Origin: Amyloporia xantha
Lineage: Eukaryota > Basidiomycota > Agaricomycetes > Polyporales > Adustoporiaceae
NCBI GenBank assembly: GCA_036971615.1
Contig: JAYKKR010000025.1
Span: 372,001 to 436,000 of the forward strand
Direction: 5' to 3'
Length of the DNA stretch: 64,000 bases
The notes beneath the pieces are model-generated. The model made no database searches. It saw only the letters and a program-made list of their open reading frames with translations, and was not told the DNA's origin. The position numbers and the translations under genes were made by a program. Shown in pieces: positions 45,169 through 61,637 of this stretch. How positions within the stretch are numbered: the first letter of the stretch is position 1; each line of letters begins with the position of its first letter.

Positions 45169-48100
45169 GGTGACCTTGTCCCTGCAACTGAACCGAGTGT
45201 GAGTGGAAGACTGGAAGTGGCAAGGCTTGAGCTCGCCAGCGGAAAGAAACACATGTGGATTACGTAATGCGCAGTGATCGATCATCGATGTGCGTCAGAG
45301 GTTCGAGTCTCGCTTGTTCGCGACTTTCCTGGAAAAATCACCGGTGAGTTCTCGTGCTGCGCCATGTAGAAAACTTCAAAGTGTTTTTAGACATGAGATA
45401 GTACAGCTTTTTGTAGGTGACGAAGATGCCACTCTCAGTTCCATTTGCGGTCAAAATAGACACTAATTAAAACACCGTACGCACTACCCATGTGTCAGCT
45501 TTTTGCGGAAACGAGCGATCTCAACAGCTCCGCCGGTCAATTTTACACTGATGGCTATCTATCTTGTCGGAGAGAATCAGCCATCTTTTGCAGCCATGAT
45601 GCTTCGAAGCCAGGCAACGATCTATGCCCCCAGGCTTAACACCCGTTGCTGCGGTAAGTTCCTTCAGTAGGCTTCCGGTAGTTGCCATCTTCTACAGCAA
45701 TTTTCATGTGCTCTCATGTTAAGCGGGCTGTCCATTCCGTGATCCAGGCTGGCCATTCTCCACCGAAAGACTCCCGCAGACCGCGTAATTTAACACCCAT
45801 ACTGATTTCCATGTGTACCTTGTACTCGTGTTTGGTGCACATGCTGACATTGATCCGCTCACTGCTGTAATTCCAAGTCTTTGTCATCTCGAAACGCGCT
45901 ACTTACAGCCTGCGTCCCTGAGTGCGATCGGCAGAATGACAGACAGTGTTCAATACGTCTCGTTAATTTCCGTCTCCACGGCTTTTGATGACCTGTGAGG
46001 GTTATCAATTTGTGCTTCAGGAAGCGCCCTGTGTGACAGGTCTAGGGAAGTAGATCTCTCGGTGAGTACTCTTCGTATTCCTAAATTCGTGTCTTACAGT
46101 TCTTTATCTGCCCCCGTTTCTCCGCAGCCGACCGGTACTGTGGCGAGGAACTTTCCCCCCGCGCGTTGACGCTTTCATAGTCCCGCGCTTCCTATGTGCC
46201 ATTGGATGATACCCCGTTTCAAGCTAAACTAATGCATTCGGATTGTGACAGCCACTTGAAGATTTGGGCACGGCGGGAGAGTATGCTTTCCATGGTCTCC
46301 TATCTTCTGATGAATGTCATCTTTCCGTAGATAGGTTGCAAGAACTGCGCTTGAATAGATGATTGCGGACAAGATGATTAGCATCACGTACACCTTCAAT
46401 ACCCTGCGTGTTTTGCGCAATCTGATCATTGTCGACAAAATTCCCAGTGTCTGCTAGCTTTGGAAGATCATGGTGAACCGCACGTCATGTCTCGGAAACT
46501 CTCATTCTCTACATCGTTCTGTCGGACCGCATGGCCGTGTAAAGGCCATGGCCACTCTCGCCAGCTAGCCAGCAATCTGGCTCAGTCTGGATGACCTCCC
46601 ATGACCATCCGTCAGAGCCAATTGACTTCCCTTGATTCCATTTCACTGTGGGTTCTCCATGTTTCTAGTCAGTGGAAGTATCCCCTCCCGCAACTTGCCG
46701 GCTACCAAACGTGCTCACCGGTACGTCGCACACTCGTTCTCTCGCGGGTCCGGCACCATGATCCGGACAGATCTCTACCTCAAACTTATGTTGGTATTCC
46801 CATCACCCCCTGCGATATGACGATGGCTATGGCTCTGCCGCCCAAACATACGTAGCTTCCATTATAAATCGTATGAGCAGGAGAATCAAGCTTAAAGCAG
46901 CCTGATCTGTAAAGGTAAGCACGACATCGGTTAGAAGGCATGGGAGATTACGCTAAGCGACTGTTACCGAACACACAAATATGTAGCGAGATCGCAGGAA
47001 GCTGTCGGCCGTACCCCGGCCACGACATTACCTGAGGGAATGCAGTCTCATGCACCAAGCAACGTCCATCAAATCTGCAATCGATATGACTGACCGTCCA
47101 AAAATATGTTCCGATGCGGCACTGTAATCGGTGCGTTTTTTTGGCAGATTTCTGATGTTATACACGGCTGAGGTCATAACTACAGCTGCCCTTGTGTTCT
47201 ACAGCTCACATCCATCCAGTGCTCACGGATTCGCATATTCTATATTTCCCCTGATTCGATCCCACACTGTCCTGCATCTACAATAACATGTCATGCCACC
47301 GACAGGAGAAGAGACATATGAGGAAAGTGGCTATGGTATGACCGCTTGGACGGTCATTCCTGTACCCCTAATTTTCGATGAGGCCCCCAGATCTTCACCG
47401 CTCTTGTTATCAGGCACACGACTACCTGATTCACATCTCCTGCTACTCGGTTCGTCGCACATCGATGATCCAAAGAGAACGCTATTTCCCACTGCAGTCC
47501 CCAGATCTTCAGAGCTCTCTATACCAGGCACACGACTGCCAATTTACTCGCTCACGATTCATTCCGTGTTGGAGGTACATCGAGACGCCAAGGAAACCGT
47601 CCTAAAAGTTTCACCCCACAGGCGACCTTGTCGTCTATAGAATAGGTATGTGCTCATATTTAATGCACTAGTAATTTTACACACTGCCGTACAATACAGT
47701 CCTTGCGAGTTCTGCTTTCATTGGAGCGTCTCAACTTTGGCAGGCGGTAATTTCACGGCGCCTTCCGGTCAAACCGGCTCACCTGCCATTGACAGTGCGG
47801 GGAAACTCCCCACGTTGCAGACTTGAATTGGATACATATTTTCGATGCCCGTGCGCCCCGTATCGCGTTTGCTTCATGTTCAAGAGCTTGATCCAAGGGT
47901 GACGTCAAGGGAAAAAATATTTGCGACCGCTGCGTTCAGTCGAGTCAGAAGCTGCCGGACGAATTTCGTATGCCTGTACCATTCATCACCCTATAGCGCA
48001 ATGGTTTCCAGGGTGGGATAAATAGTGCCTGGTTCGCCGAATCTGAATTTGCAATCGCGAATTTCATATGGCATAAGCCGGTCTCTGGCAGACCACCGAA

Positions 48101-51100
48101 GGGGTAATTGCAACATTTGCATTAGCCTTGGAATGAGGTACCACATCTTTGGCCTTCATCTTCAACACGCCATATGGTTAGCAGGAGTAGCGGTAATACG
48201 GCAGCAGTTCCCTTCGATCATCACACTGGTAGTAGACTTTGGATTGTTGATAGTCTCGGGTTCTCCCGCACCCAGAAGACCTTCTTGTTCCTTAGAGTCA
48301 CTGCTTATTGCATTCGCGAGGATCGCTGCAGCTGATCAAAAGAACCCCTCGAGCTCCGCTCGTGATGCTGAAGAATCCGGTGTCGTGAGTGAACACGCGA
48401 TGAAGTCATGTACGGTATGTGGTCTGACTCTTTCCGAATCGGATGTGCATCCTTGCGCTTGTCATGTAGAAACTATGTACCTGGTGGAGCTTATACGCCA
48501 CGATCACTGTTCCTTCTAGCAGATTGCCGTCCGAGCTCGGACGCATCCGGTGCAACATCATCGCCCAGGCCATACTCACATAATGATATGCAATCTTGTA
48601 CAGTGGGTCTGATTTTTCAGCATAAACACCTCACATTAGATTCGCCGCCCATCGCTGACTGCAACAACCTTACCTTTATGTAAGGCCATATGCATCCAGT
48701 CGTAAGTCAATTTTTTGATGCTCAAACCATGCCGCCACAGAACAGGTTGCTACCGCTGAAGATAAATATGATGCATAGCACATGCTCACATGCTCAAGAA
48801 AATTTCTTTCTGAGCATTGGCAATCTACGGCATTCATTCCCTACAACTTCTACCGAGAGATGAAGCCGCGCGTTGAACACCAAGCGTCCAAACGCCTCAT
48901 GCCTGCCCGACCAAACGGCGCGATGGTGGCCCGCACACGACCGGTCCAAGGTGGCGTTTTTCTTTCCTTCAGTCTTCCGCATTCTGCGTCTGACAGTGGA
49001 ATTTCCCGGATGAGATCTGCACCTCGCTGTCCGATCTAATGGCGGAATGCTCATGGCAGGAAGTGTCCCACTAGCGTGCGTGACACGCCGCCGTTAGGTG
49101 ATCTCCGGTATATGAGCTTTTCCAAATTCCAATGTCCGGGCTTTGATGAATTCACGGCTGACAATATAAGCCCCATAATTTGATAAACCTGATGGATCGC
49201 ATGTTCCCGCTCAAACAGCTTACTGCACGAATTTCAGTCAGTGACGGCAAGCCCACTAACGCTAAATTAGCCCCGATTTCGTCATCAGCCGTGTAAGCGG
49301 ATCACTTGACATATGTCCCGACATGCTGAAATATCTACTACGTGCGCAGGTAGGACGGGGCTCGCTGGGACCTGGGTGCATCCGGCTCTCAACCCATCGG
49401 CGTTCACGTCCCAAATCCCAAAAATGCCCCCGCGATGGAGCGATCCGCCACGTTCCCGTGCACCGCGGTCACGCCGTGTTCCGCGGTGATGTTCACTCCC
49501 AGGCTCAGCTTTACGAGACCGCACAGCTTTCTGCAGATGATCGGATGGAATTCGAAGGCAGCTTGATCACAGGGTAGGCGCCGTCCTCCTCGTGGGAGGA
49601 TTCTCGCCCTAACTCCCGTCGGCCTGCACAGGGGCACGATAGTCATCTCGCCATATCCGTCCCAAGCACGATCCGTAGTATGGCCGATTGCACCGCGTCC
49701 GCGGCCTCCGCAGAGCAGTTCGGCCCAGCAGCTCGGCGCGTTCCGCTTCCGCCTGTATGGCCACGGCGAGTGAGACTGTGAGAGCCTGTAAGCTGCAGCC
49801 CCAGAAATTGTCCTGATAAGCCTCTGCATCATTTCTTTTATCTTATTTCCTTCCTCCCTGTGCAGCGTATTCTGGCCAGAGAGATGAACTAGTGCGTGAG
49901 CTAGTACATTGTGCTGAATCCGCGAATGGAAATAATTACGCCCCGTTCCAATCCAGATCTGGTTCGCGTACTTATCTCGCAGCGAGCGCTATCTTCAAGA
50001 ATCGGGGACAGTGGCCGTGGCCCGTAGTTCTTCCTCCCTATATACGGTTTGATGACCGAGTTGATACGGCGGGATGCCTGCCTCAGGCCGAGGAAGTGCG
50101 CAAGACATTCCGCGTAAGCCCTAGGTGACGCCATACCCTCTCGTCGAGCATGCACTATCACTAGGGGGCAGTTCCAACCCGTCCTCATCGCTTTGCGCAG
50201 GCTCAGCACATGATTCCGAATGCTCGCCACGACCAGATGGATATTTCTGGCTTGTACACATGGAATGGTCGACGTAATGACGACGCCGCCAACGGAATTA
50301 AACGGAGCGCGCGCTTGATCGCGCGGTGCCGCGTCCCATGTAGATGAAACGAACCAGGAGGTGCATGGAGTGTCCTGAGCGGCCTGTTATCAGGATCCAG
50401 ATCCTGGTCGCCGATTGCGTTAATTCTTCCTTTAGAGGAGGATAAGGATCGGACGCGCACTTCTGATGATAATGGTTCTGCGCCCGAATCGAGCGTTCGT
50501 GACCATTGCAATTTGCAGAAGAGAAGGGTGTCTATAAACAGAAAGCGCTGACGACGAGCAGTGCACGCCTTCTGCGGTGACAAACACGAGATGGATGGTC
50601 GGAAATGAACGAGGGGAGGTGAAAAGCACCCGCCTGAGCAGTATAGCATCCCCATTTGCAACCCTCAGACCGAGTCACATCGAGGCACGTCCGGCGCTCG
50701 TCCGGCTGATACACGGCTATAGAGGCGGTTCACTGTGAAGGGAGCAGCAAGTGGGAAGGATGCTGATAGGAGCCGTCATCGTTCAGAACGAGCTTAGCCT
50801 TGTGTCGGGTAATTCGCGGGTGTTCCAAGGAGCTCTAAGTGCGCTGAAAACACCCGACGAGTTAAGCCGACTTCTCCGGACGCCCAGACGTCCGCACGTG
50901 TGCGCACTGCCTGCAGTGGACCGGCAGTGGACGCCTGATAGTGTGAAGCTCAAGTCGCACGTCTGCGAGTGTCCACCAGGATCAGGAAACTAGTACCATC
51001 ACTGGCACTGGCTGCGCTCAGGATACATAGCTGTGTCACCTGTCCCTGGCGTTCTGGGCTAGACCTAAGGCGAACGATGTGACGCGCGCGTCTTTTACTG

Positions 51101-51877
51101 GCCGGAGCGGCGAGATGAATGTCGCATTTGCAACGTACAGGTTCGCTAGCTTGGACGACTGGGATGTGAGACACGATCTGACAGAGCTGGTCGACAGGAG
51201 ATCAAGACTGTACGACATAGCGTACTCTGCGAGCGACTGCGATTGACGGAGCTGGGGAAGGTTTCATCTTTGGGCTCGGAACATATCATTGTGGTAGGTC
51301 CGTTGTGTGGTGAGTGAAGGATGAGTGGTGCTCGTTTAGGGACGGGGGATTTATGTAAGCAAAGAGGTTGGTCGGAGAAATGACCGGTCGGAATCTGAAT
51401 CGATTTTAGATTTATCTGGGCTAGCGTTCCTAGATTTCCGGATTCGATAAGCTAATGCTTCGCGCTGCATCTGGTGCTGCGACCCTTGTGCGAACCGTCG
51501 GACTGATGGAGGAGAAGTGGTCTGGAGGAGGTTGGGAAGGTGCACGTGCATTTGTGAATGAGCTGAGTGGTGAGTACATTGTTCGCACAGGGGGCAGGCA
51601 GAGGCCGGTGGATGGATGCTATGTATTGGATGTCGTACTATGGATGGCGCTGACGCCGCAGAATACGGAACAAACTCAAAAGTTGTGCAGAAAGAGAGAG
51701 TGTGGTTGGGTGATGTATTTTGGACTAAGAGATTTGAGCTAGTGACTGACCCGGAGTTTGCCAGGCATGTGCCGTTTCGGCCTCGTCCGAGCACCGATAA
51801 TGTAGCTGTCCAGTCCGCGCGCTGAGCAATCGATCGAGTCTGGCGGGTCTCACTCAATCAAAATCACGTCTCCTCAG
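45169..51877. other. Gene-poor 6.7-kb stretch, no recognised gene
   Basis: Short frames are scattered on both strands without known domains. The longest are 48025-48519 (+, 164 codons, with a C-terminal Cys/His-containing segment CTVCGLTLSESDVHPCACHV), 49404-49832 (-) and 51351-51857 (-). None shows plausible splice continuity. Coding-like GC-rich patches near 49380-50130 may be remnants. No transposon protein, tRNA or rRNA is visible. Given the gene density on either side, this is the most likely place for a lineage-specific insertion. Confidence 0.4.
47385..47610 (+). repeat. Imperfect tandem duplication, period 114 bp
   Basis: CCCCAGATCTTCA...CAGGCACACGACT...CC begins at 47385 and again at 47499. 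The first 50 or so bases of each unit are well matched and the rest diverges. The frame is open through both units on the plus strand, but no product is recognised. Confidence 0.5.
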
Positions 51878-51884
51878 TATTTAA
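51878..51884 (+). promoter_or_regulatory. TATTTAA, TATA-like element of the ALO gene
   Basis: Lies 52 bp upstream of the ALO start codon, followed by a pyrimidine-rich leader. The short distance suggests a very short 5' UTR, or that the element is coincidental. Confidence 0.4.
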
Positions 51885-51935
51885 GCCCGTCCCTCTCTTG
51901 CGCAATGCCGTCCACCGCCTCCCGGCCCTTTCACC

Positions 51936-53713
51936 ATGTCCAAGTCTGCCAGCTTGGCCCACATCCCCCTCCGCGCCCTCTACGACCACCTCCGCCCCAT
52001 CTCCGTCCCCGCCGCCCACCCCAGGTCCACCTTCATCAACTGGGGCCTCACCTTCCAGTGCACCCCCCTCGTCGTCTTCGAGCCGGAGAATGAGCACCAG
52101 TGCGAGCTCATCTTCGAGCTCGCGCGTCGTGAGGGAAAGACCGTCCGCGCCGCCGGCGTGGGCCACAGCCCGAGCGACCTTGCCTGCACCTCGGGCTACA
52201 TGCTACGGACCGAGAAGTTGAATAAGATCATCGAGGTCAGTCTTCTTATCGTGTTTGTCGTTATTTTTTCTCGCGCAATATCTCGTCATATGGGAGATCC
52301 CCGCACCGCGATGCGATGCGACCCGGCTTCGCTTCGATCTCTTCCGTCCGTCAGGCACACACGCTGATGTTTCCTCTCCCGGAAGGTCAACGAAGAGAAG
52401 AGATACGTCGTCGCCCAGGGCGGCATCACCCTCCAGGCCCTCCATGCCGTACTCGACGCACACAAGCTCGCCATGAGCAACGTCGGCTCCATATCAGACC
52501 AAACTCTCGCAGGCATGATCACCACCGCTACCCACGGATCAGGCATCAACTTCCAAGTCCTATCGACACATGTCCTCTCCCTCCTTCTCCTTCTCCCAGA
52601 CGGTTCTCGCGTCCATTGCTCCCGTCAGGACCGCCCTGACATCTTCATGGCCTCGCTGTGCGGGCTCGGCAGCACCGGCCTCATCCTCGAGGCAAAGCTC
52701 GAGGTCGAGCCCGCGTTCCATCTCAAGGAAGTCCAGGAAACGCTGCCGTTCGATGATGTGCTTCGGGACCTGGATGAAATCGCAAATGGCGCTGAGCACG
52801 TCCGAATGTGGTGGTTCCCCCAAGCGGGCGTCGTGCGCACCAGTGCAGCGAACCGGACGTCTGATGTAGGCATCACAATTCTATCCCTGGCGCCGTCTGA
52901 CGTCTGGTCTCTTCTCGCAGCCTCTAATGCCGCTCCACACATGGCTGTGGCACTCGCTCGTCGGCTACCACCTGCTTCAATTCCTCCTCTTCCTCGGCCG
53001 CTTCGTGACGTCTCTCAACCCGTGGATCGGCCGCTTCGGGGCCTGGCTCGTGTCCGAGAAGACGGTCGCCGTCGACGTCAGCCACCGCATCTTCAACCTC
53101 GACTGCAAGGTACGTTTACGTTTCTCCCGCCCCTTTCGGCAGGTAGGAGGGCGAATGGGCAATTGACGTGCACCCCAGTATCCGCAGTTCACGACGGAGT
53201 GGTCCATCCCTTACGAGAACACGCGCAGCTGTCTCCGCGAGCTGCGGGCCTGGCTGGACGAGGAGCATGCGGACCCGCGGGGCCTGCGCCCCCATTTCCC
53301 TGTCGAGATCCGGTTCACGGATCGCGACGACGTCTGGCTGAGCCCTAGCAACGGCGCAAAATCCTGTTGGATAGGCGTCATCCAGTACAAGTGCGTAATA
53401 TCTCCCCTCTCCACTGCCCCGGCGCGCTCACGCCAGATCGCACAGGCCGTATGGTCTGAACGTGCCGTACAGGCAGCTGTTCGAGCGGTTCGAGGGCATC
53501 CTGGCCCGGCACGGCGGCAGGCCCCACTGGGCGAAGGCCCACCACCTGCGCCCGGACAGCCTCCGGCGGCTGTACCCACGCTTTGACGACTTCGTCAAAG
53601 TTCTCGAGGAAGTGGACCCGCGCGGGATGCTCCGCAACGAGTACGTCCAGCGACACATTTTCGGGCAACAGGGTGAGCAATTCGGGGAGAGGGTCTTCAA
53701 GCGCACGCGTTGA
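51936..53713 (+). CDS. ALO1: D-arabinono-1,4-lactone oxidase
   Basis: A mitochondrial-membrane flavoenzyme that oxidises D-arabinono-1,4-lactone to D-erythroascorbic acid using O2, the last step of the fungal ascorbate-analogue pathway. Five exons (51936-52235, 52386-52865, 52921-53109, 53179-53390, 53446-53713) encode 482 residues, somewhat shorter than the yeast enzyme. The FAD-binding half has FINWGLTFQC, VRAAGVGHSPSDLACTSGYM (His of the GHS motif is the covalent FAD ligand in yeast Alo1), VAQGGITLQALHAVLDAHKL and GMITTATHGSGINF. The ALO domain has VRMWWFPQAG, a hydrophobic stretch (HLLQFLLFLGRFV), HFPVEIRFT, GRPHWAKAHHL (HWAK motif) and PRGMLRNEYVQRHIFG. An upstream ATG at 51905 is in another frame. 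Confidence 0.92.
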
Positions 53714-54027
53714 CGCTGGGGACTGCGCCGCCGCCGTGCTATTCTTATCGCTCCAATATTCTTTATTCTATCATCGTGGCTGCTATTAAACTTTCGTGGC
53801 GATACCGTAGGAATAGTTAGTGTAATACCCCCGTTATTGAAAGCAAGTGTTTCGTGTAGACCGCTGGGATGCCGATGTCTGATTATTGAGCTGACGCCGC
53901 CCCGGTGTGGGAAGCGAAGTTGGAATCGTCGACGGAGAGCTTAACAGGCATTTCATATTTCCGTACACGTCAAAGCCCGCAGTATATTGAGTACAACTGA
54001 GAAGATTCGGAACATGGTTCAGATCCA
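53714..54027. other. Convergent 3' region between ALO and the Ubc7-like gene
   Basis: About 310 bp between the stop codons of two convergent genes, containing AT-rich runs (ATTCTTTATTCTATC) that would suit a 3' UTR. No other feature was seen. Confidence 0.4.
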
Positions 54028-54947
54028 TCACAGCCCCAGCTGCTCTCTGACGGATTGCCTGACAATCCGTTCGTATTCCTGTTCAATGGCGGCATGTTGA
54101 GAATTCTGTCAGTCGAAGACGACGCACTAGACGCTGTACGTACTGATTTGTTGTCTCTGTATAATTTGCAGCAATCAATGTTTGCGCCGCTCTCCAGGTT
54201 CGGCTCTGATACGTCGGTTTAGTGCGAGGTGTGGAAGCCTCGGCGAGAACGCACGTACCCGCCAGCATCGAGATCACGCTCAGGATCACCTTCTCCACGC
54301 TCTGCACGGGGCTCCAGCGCTCTGAGGCGTGCTCGTACATGGTGGGATCGTCTCCGGGCGTGTGCAGGATCGAAATGCACACGTTACCATCAGCATAAAC
54401 TGTTCCGCCGGTTCACAGCGGTCGAACGAACGAAAAACGGACGTCAATTGAATGGGATTCTCGGGATGCCCTTAGGCGTGCCACAACGCTCACTGTTCGG
54501 ATGGAACAACGGGGGGTCGAACTTCATCTTGAATGGAGATAGAGGGTAGTCGGACGGCTAGGACTTGGTATTGTTATCAGGAATCGGCGGGGGTCCCCGC
54601 GGGATACGCACGAATGTCAGCTTGGCGGCGAACACGCCGCCCTCGAAGGGGGTGTCCTTGGGGCCTACGATGAGCGCCTCCCAGGTGAAGAAGTCGGACT
54701 CGGAGATAGGTCCTGTTCCGGGAGAGAGAGTGGCAGCCATTCAGCGAGAGATAGCGGTGCTGCAGAGGCTAGTCCGTACCGGCTGTGAACATCCCATCGG
54801 GGGCCCCTGGATATCGTGAATATCACCCATGATCGGTACGCGGTTACAGCGCCACGAAAGGTGATGTAACATACCTTGGGATGTCAGCTGCTTGTACTCA
54901 GTCATAAGTCGGCGCAGAGCCGTCGCACGAGAACCTTTACTGGCCAT
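54028..54947 (-). CDS. UBC7: Ubiquitin-conjugating enzyme E2, UBE2G2/Ubc7 type
   Basis: An ER-surface E2 that works with Cue1/gp78-type partners and Hrd1 in ER-associated degradation. Exons joined in frame: [20 protein letters not shown] (54947-54875); [29 protein letters not shown] and [52 protein letters not shown] and [38 protein letters not shown]; and [20 protein letters not shown] ending EQLGL with TGA at 54030-54028. NVCISILH carries the catalytic cysteine. The insertion [17 protein letters not shown] is the acidic loop specific to Ubc7/UBE2G E2s. The order SPVQSVEKV and the LGL end match UBE2G2 rather than UBE2G1. Confidence 0.9.
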
Positions 54948-56069
54948 TCGTTTGTATTCGTAGCCGTTTGTCAAGATGAAAGATCCTGCAAAGCTGAAGC
55001 GTCCAAACAGGCGCTGGGAAGCCAATAGAAGTCTGGATCAATATACTGCTCTCGTAGCGCCCACCGTGACCCACTGGCACGTTCAATCCATGGCCCTCTT
55101 TGTTCCCCTCTGTCCACCCGTGGACAATATCACTACCGGTTGGTGAGCACAATTCGCAGTCATGAGCTGATAGCGTCCTTCCATGGTCCCCTCGATCACA
55201 AGTTACGACAGACCGCTCTAAATCCGGGCATTCAGAAGTTGTGATTTAGACGTTCTCGCTCGACATGTCGTTCGAAACCGGGTGTTGTTCTCTCAGTCCT
55301 TCCTGCAGCCCAGTCATATGTCATCGACCCGCTGACTGCAACCGTGCTTCTATCTCGTACATACAGTGCCCCGTGATAGCCCGTGATGCCAGAATGCGAC
55401 CTCGGCCGCGCTCTGACGTACCCTTTGCCATTGCCATTGCGGGTTCTCGAAGGCCAACCCAATCAAACGTGGATTGAGATGAATCACACTGAATTGGCGC
55501 GAGGAAGGCGCTTCCTGCGCTCGGTATGCCGTGCCCAGATTCTCGTCTGTCCATGCGCACAATTCATACAGTTAGATCATGAGGTAACTGAAAAGCCGCG
55601 CATGGTCCACGTATTGTCATCGTTCTCATTCCGTGCGTTCGATTTCAGACGCGCGAAGTCTGCGCATGTCCGAGTCGTCGCCCAGATTCCGGTCATGTCC
55701 TTCCAGGATGGACTATCTCTGTGTCTTGGCCGACACTCACTACTCACCGCGTGTAAAATACGTACTCCGTCGTGTCCCCCCTCACAAAACGACTTCGTGC
55801 CGAAATCATCTCCATCTCGCCGCAAATTCTGCGGACAATCTCCCCGGTGAAAATACGGTAGCAATCGCAAGCCACAGAAACGGTATTGCTTAGAATGTGT
55901 GTCGGCTTGTCATGTGTCAAGTCGAGCTTGCTGACAACAGATGCGTGCAGGTCGGAAGCTAGTATTGAAGGTACGTTTACAGTTGATTCCATCACACAGG
56001 AAGCTAATGACGACGTAAATACATGAATGAATATAATAAGTTACGGAGAGATGCTTCTCGTCATCTTCC
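54948..56069. other. Intergenic region between UBC7 and RPC2, nothing recognised
   Basis: About 1.1 kb, downstream of RPC2 and upstream of UBC7. Plus-strand frames near 55383-55893 and their antisense partners have no family resemblance. It must include the UBC7 promoter and the RPC2 terminator. Confidence 0.4.
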
Positions 56070-60336
<4,267 letters not shown>

Positions 60337-60575
60337 CGCGAGGATTACAGGAGACTGCTGCTCCTCGAGAGGACGATTGTCAGGAAATTATTTCGCAATA
60401 GCCTTCCCCAGGTCGCGCGGGCTTGATCAGCATCGGCATTTCATTATGAGTTTTCCCACGATCAACAGCCTGCGTCGGGGCTATAAAAGCTAAGCGCTCA
60501 CTCACACCCGTCCTGCTACAATCGATCCGCTTCGTGCTTATTCACTGTCTCGCATCTTGCACAAAGTTCCCTCTA
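60337..60575. promoter_or_regulatory. Bidirectional promoter between RPC2 and the UBE2G1-type gene
   Basis: Only 239 bp separate the divergent start codons. TATAAAA at 60482-60488, 94 bp upstream of the plus-strand ATG, is a good TATA element for the E2 gene. No TATA was seen in the RPC2 direction. Confidence 0.55.
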
Positions 60576-61637
60576 ATGTCAAGGTCGACTCCGACGTCCT
60601 CTAACTCGAACACCATTCTTCTTCGGAGACAACTCGCAGAGCTCACCAAGCGTCCCGTGGAAGGCTTCTCAGCAGGTGCAGTATACTCTCCAGTCCCTGC
60701 ATCGATGGTGCAAACGGTGATTAACAGCGCGCCCTTTTTACGCGTATACTTGTGCTCTATGTTTCACTGTCTTGTTCTACACTCGCATTGATACATGAAG
60801 GGCTCGTCGATGATGGCAACTTTTATGAATGGGAGATCATGATCATCGGGTACGTGAGCGAGTGGCTCTTCACCGGGCGTGCCCACCGGGACCAAGCCCA
60901 CTAACACTCACTTGCTCATAACAGACCTGCGGATACGCTCTAGTAAGTGTCGAACCATAGTACTGCAACTGGCCTGCGTTGACCGAGCGGGTCATTCCGT
61001 GGCCGTGCGCAGCGAGGGTGGGTTCTTCAGAGCTCGGTTGAGCTTCCCAGAAGAATATCCCATCCAGCCTCCGAAGATGCGATTCCTCACACCTATGTGG
61101 CACCCTAACAGTGCGTAGTCATGTATTCTCACTTCTTTATGAGACTGAGGCAATGTACGCATTGACGCTCTAGTCTACCCAGACGGCAATGTCTGCATCT
61201 CCATTCTTGTAAGTCCAGATTACATTTCACCTGGTGATATTGATTGATATAGGGTGCTAATGCCTCCACTTAGCACCCACCTGGTGAGGACCAATACGGC
61301 TATGAAGAGTCTGGCGAGAGATGGCTGCCTGTGCATACCGTGGAGTCGATTGTACGTATTCTCTCTGCATCGTCTGTCCTTTGACTGAAAAGTTACTTCA
61401 TCACTTAGCTGATCAGCGTGATCTCGCTGTTGTCATCAGAGAAGCCCAACCTGGACAGCCCGGCTAACGTGGATGCGGCAAAGGAAGTGAGAGAGAACTT
61501 CGATGGTACGTTTTTGCGCTTCGTCATGTACGCTCTGTTTTCTGGATCACGAAATTCATGTGTGCTCCCCTGTTCTAGCGTACAAGAAGCGAGTTCGGCG
61601 CCTGGTGCGAAGAAGCGCTGAGGAGGCCTACGACTGA
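60576..61637 (+). CDS. Ubiquitin-conjugating enzyme E2, UBE2G1/Ubc15 type
   Basis: Exons joined in frame: MSRSTPTSSNSNTILLRRQL and AELTKRPVEGFSAG; LVDDGNFYEWEIMIIGPADT; EGGFFRARLSFPEEYPIQPP and [43 protein letters not shown] and HTVESI; LISVISLLSSEKPNLDSPAN and VDAAKEVRENFD; and AYKKRVRRLVRRSAEEAYD with TGA at 61635-61637. NVCISIL holds the active-site cysteine. The GEDQYGYEESGERW loop marks a UBE2G family E2; LPVHTVES and DSPANVDAAKE match UBE2G1. It forms K48-type chains in animals; the fungal role is less defined. The gene shares a promoter with RPC2 and lies 5.6 kb from the UBE2G2-type paralogue. Confidence 0.9.

Noticed and set aside
45280..45320. GGTTCGAGTCTCGC resembling a tRNA T-arm
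   Set aside because: The flanking bases do not form a five-pair T stem, and no acceptor stem, D arm or anticodon arm can be drawn in the 70 bases upstream.
51905..52093. Earlier ATG as start of the ALO gene
   Set aside because: It is in a different frame and encodes a Pro/His-rich peptide without family similarity; the ATG at 51936 opens the conserved frame.
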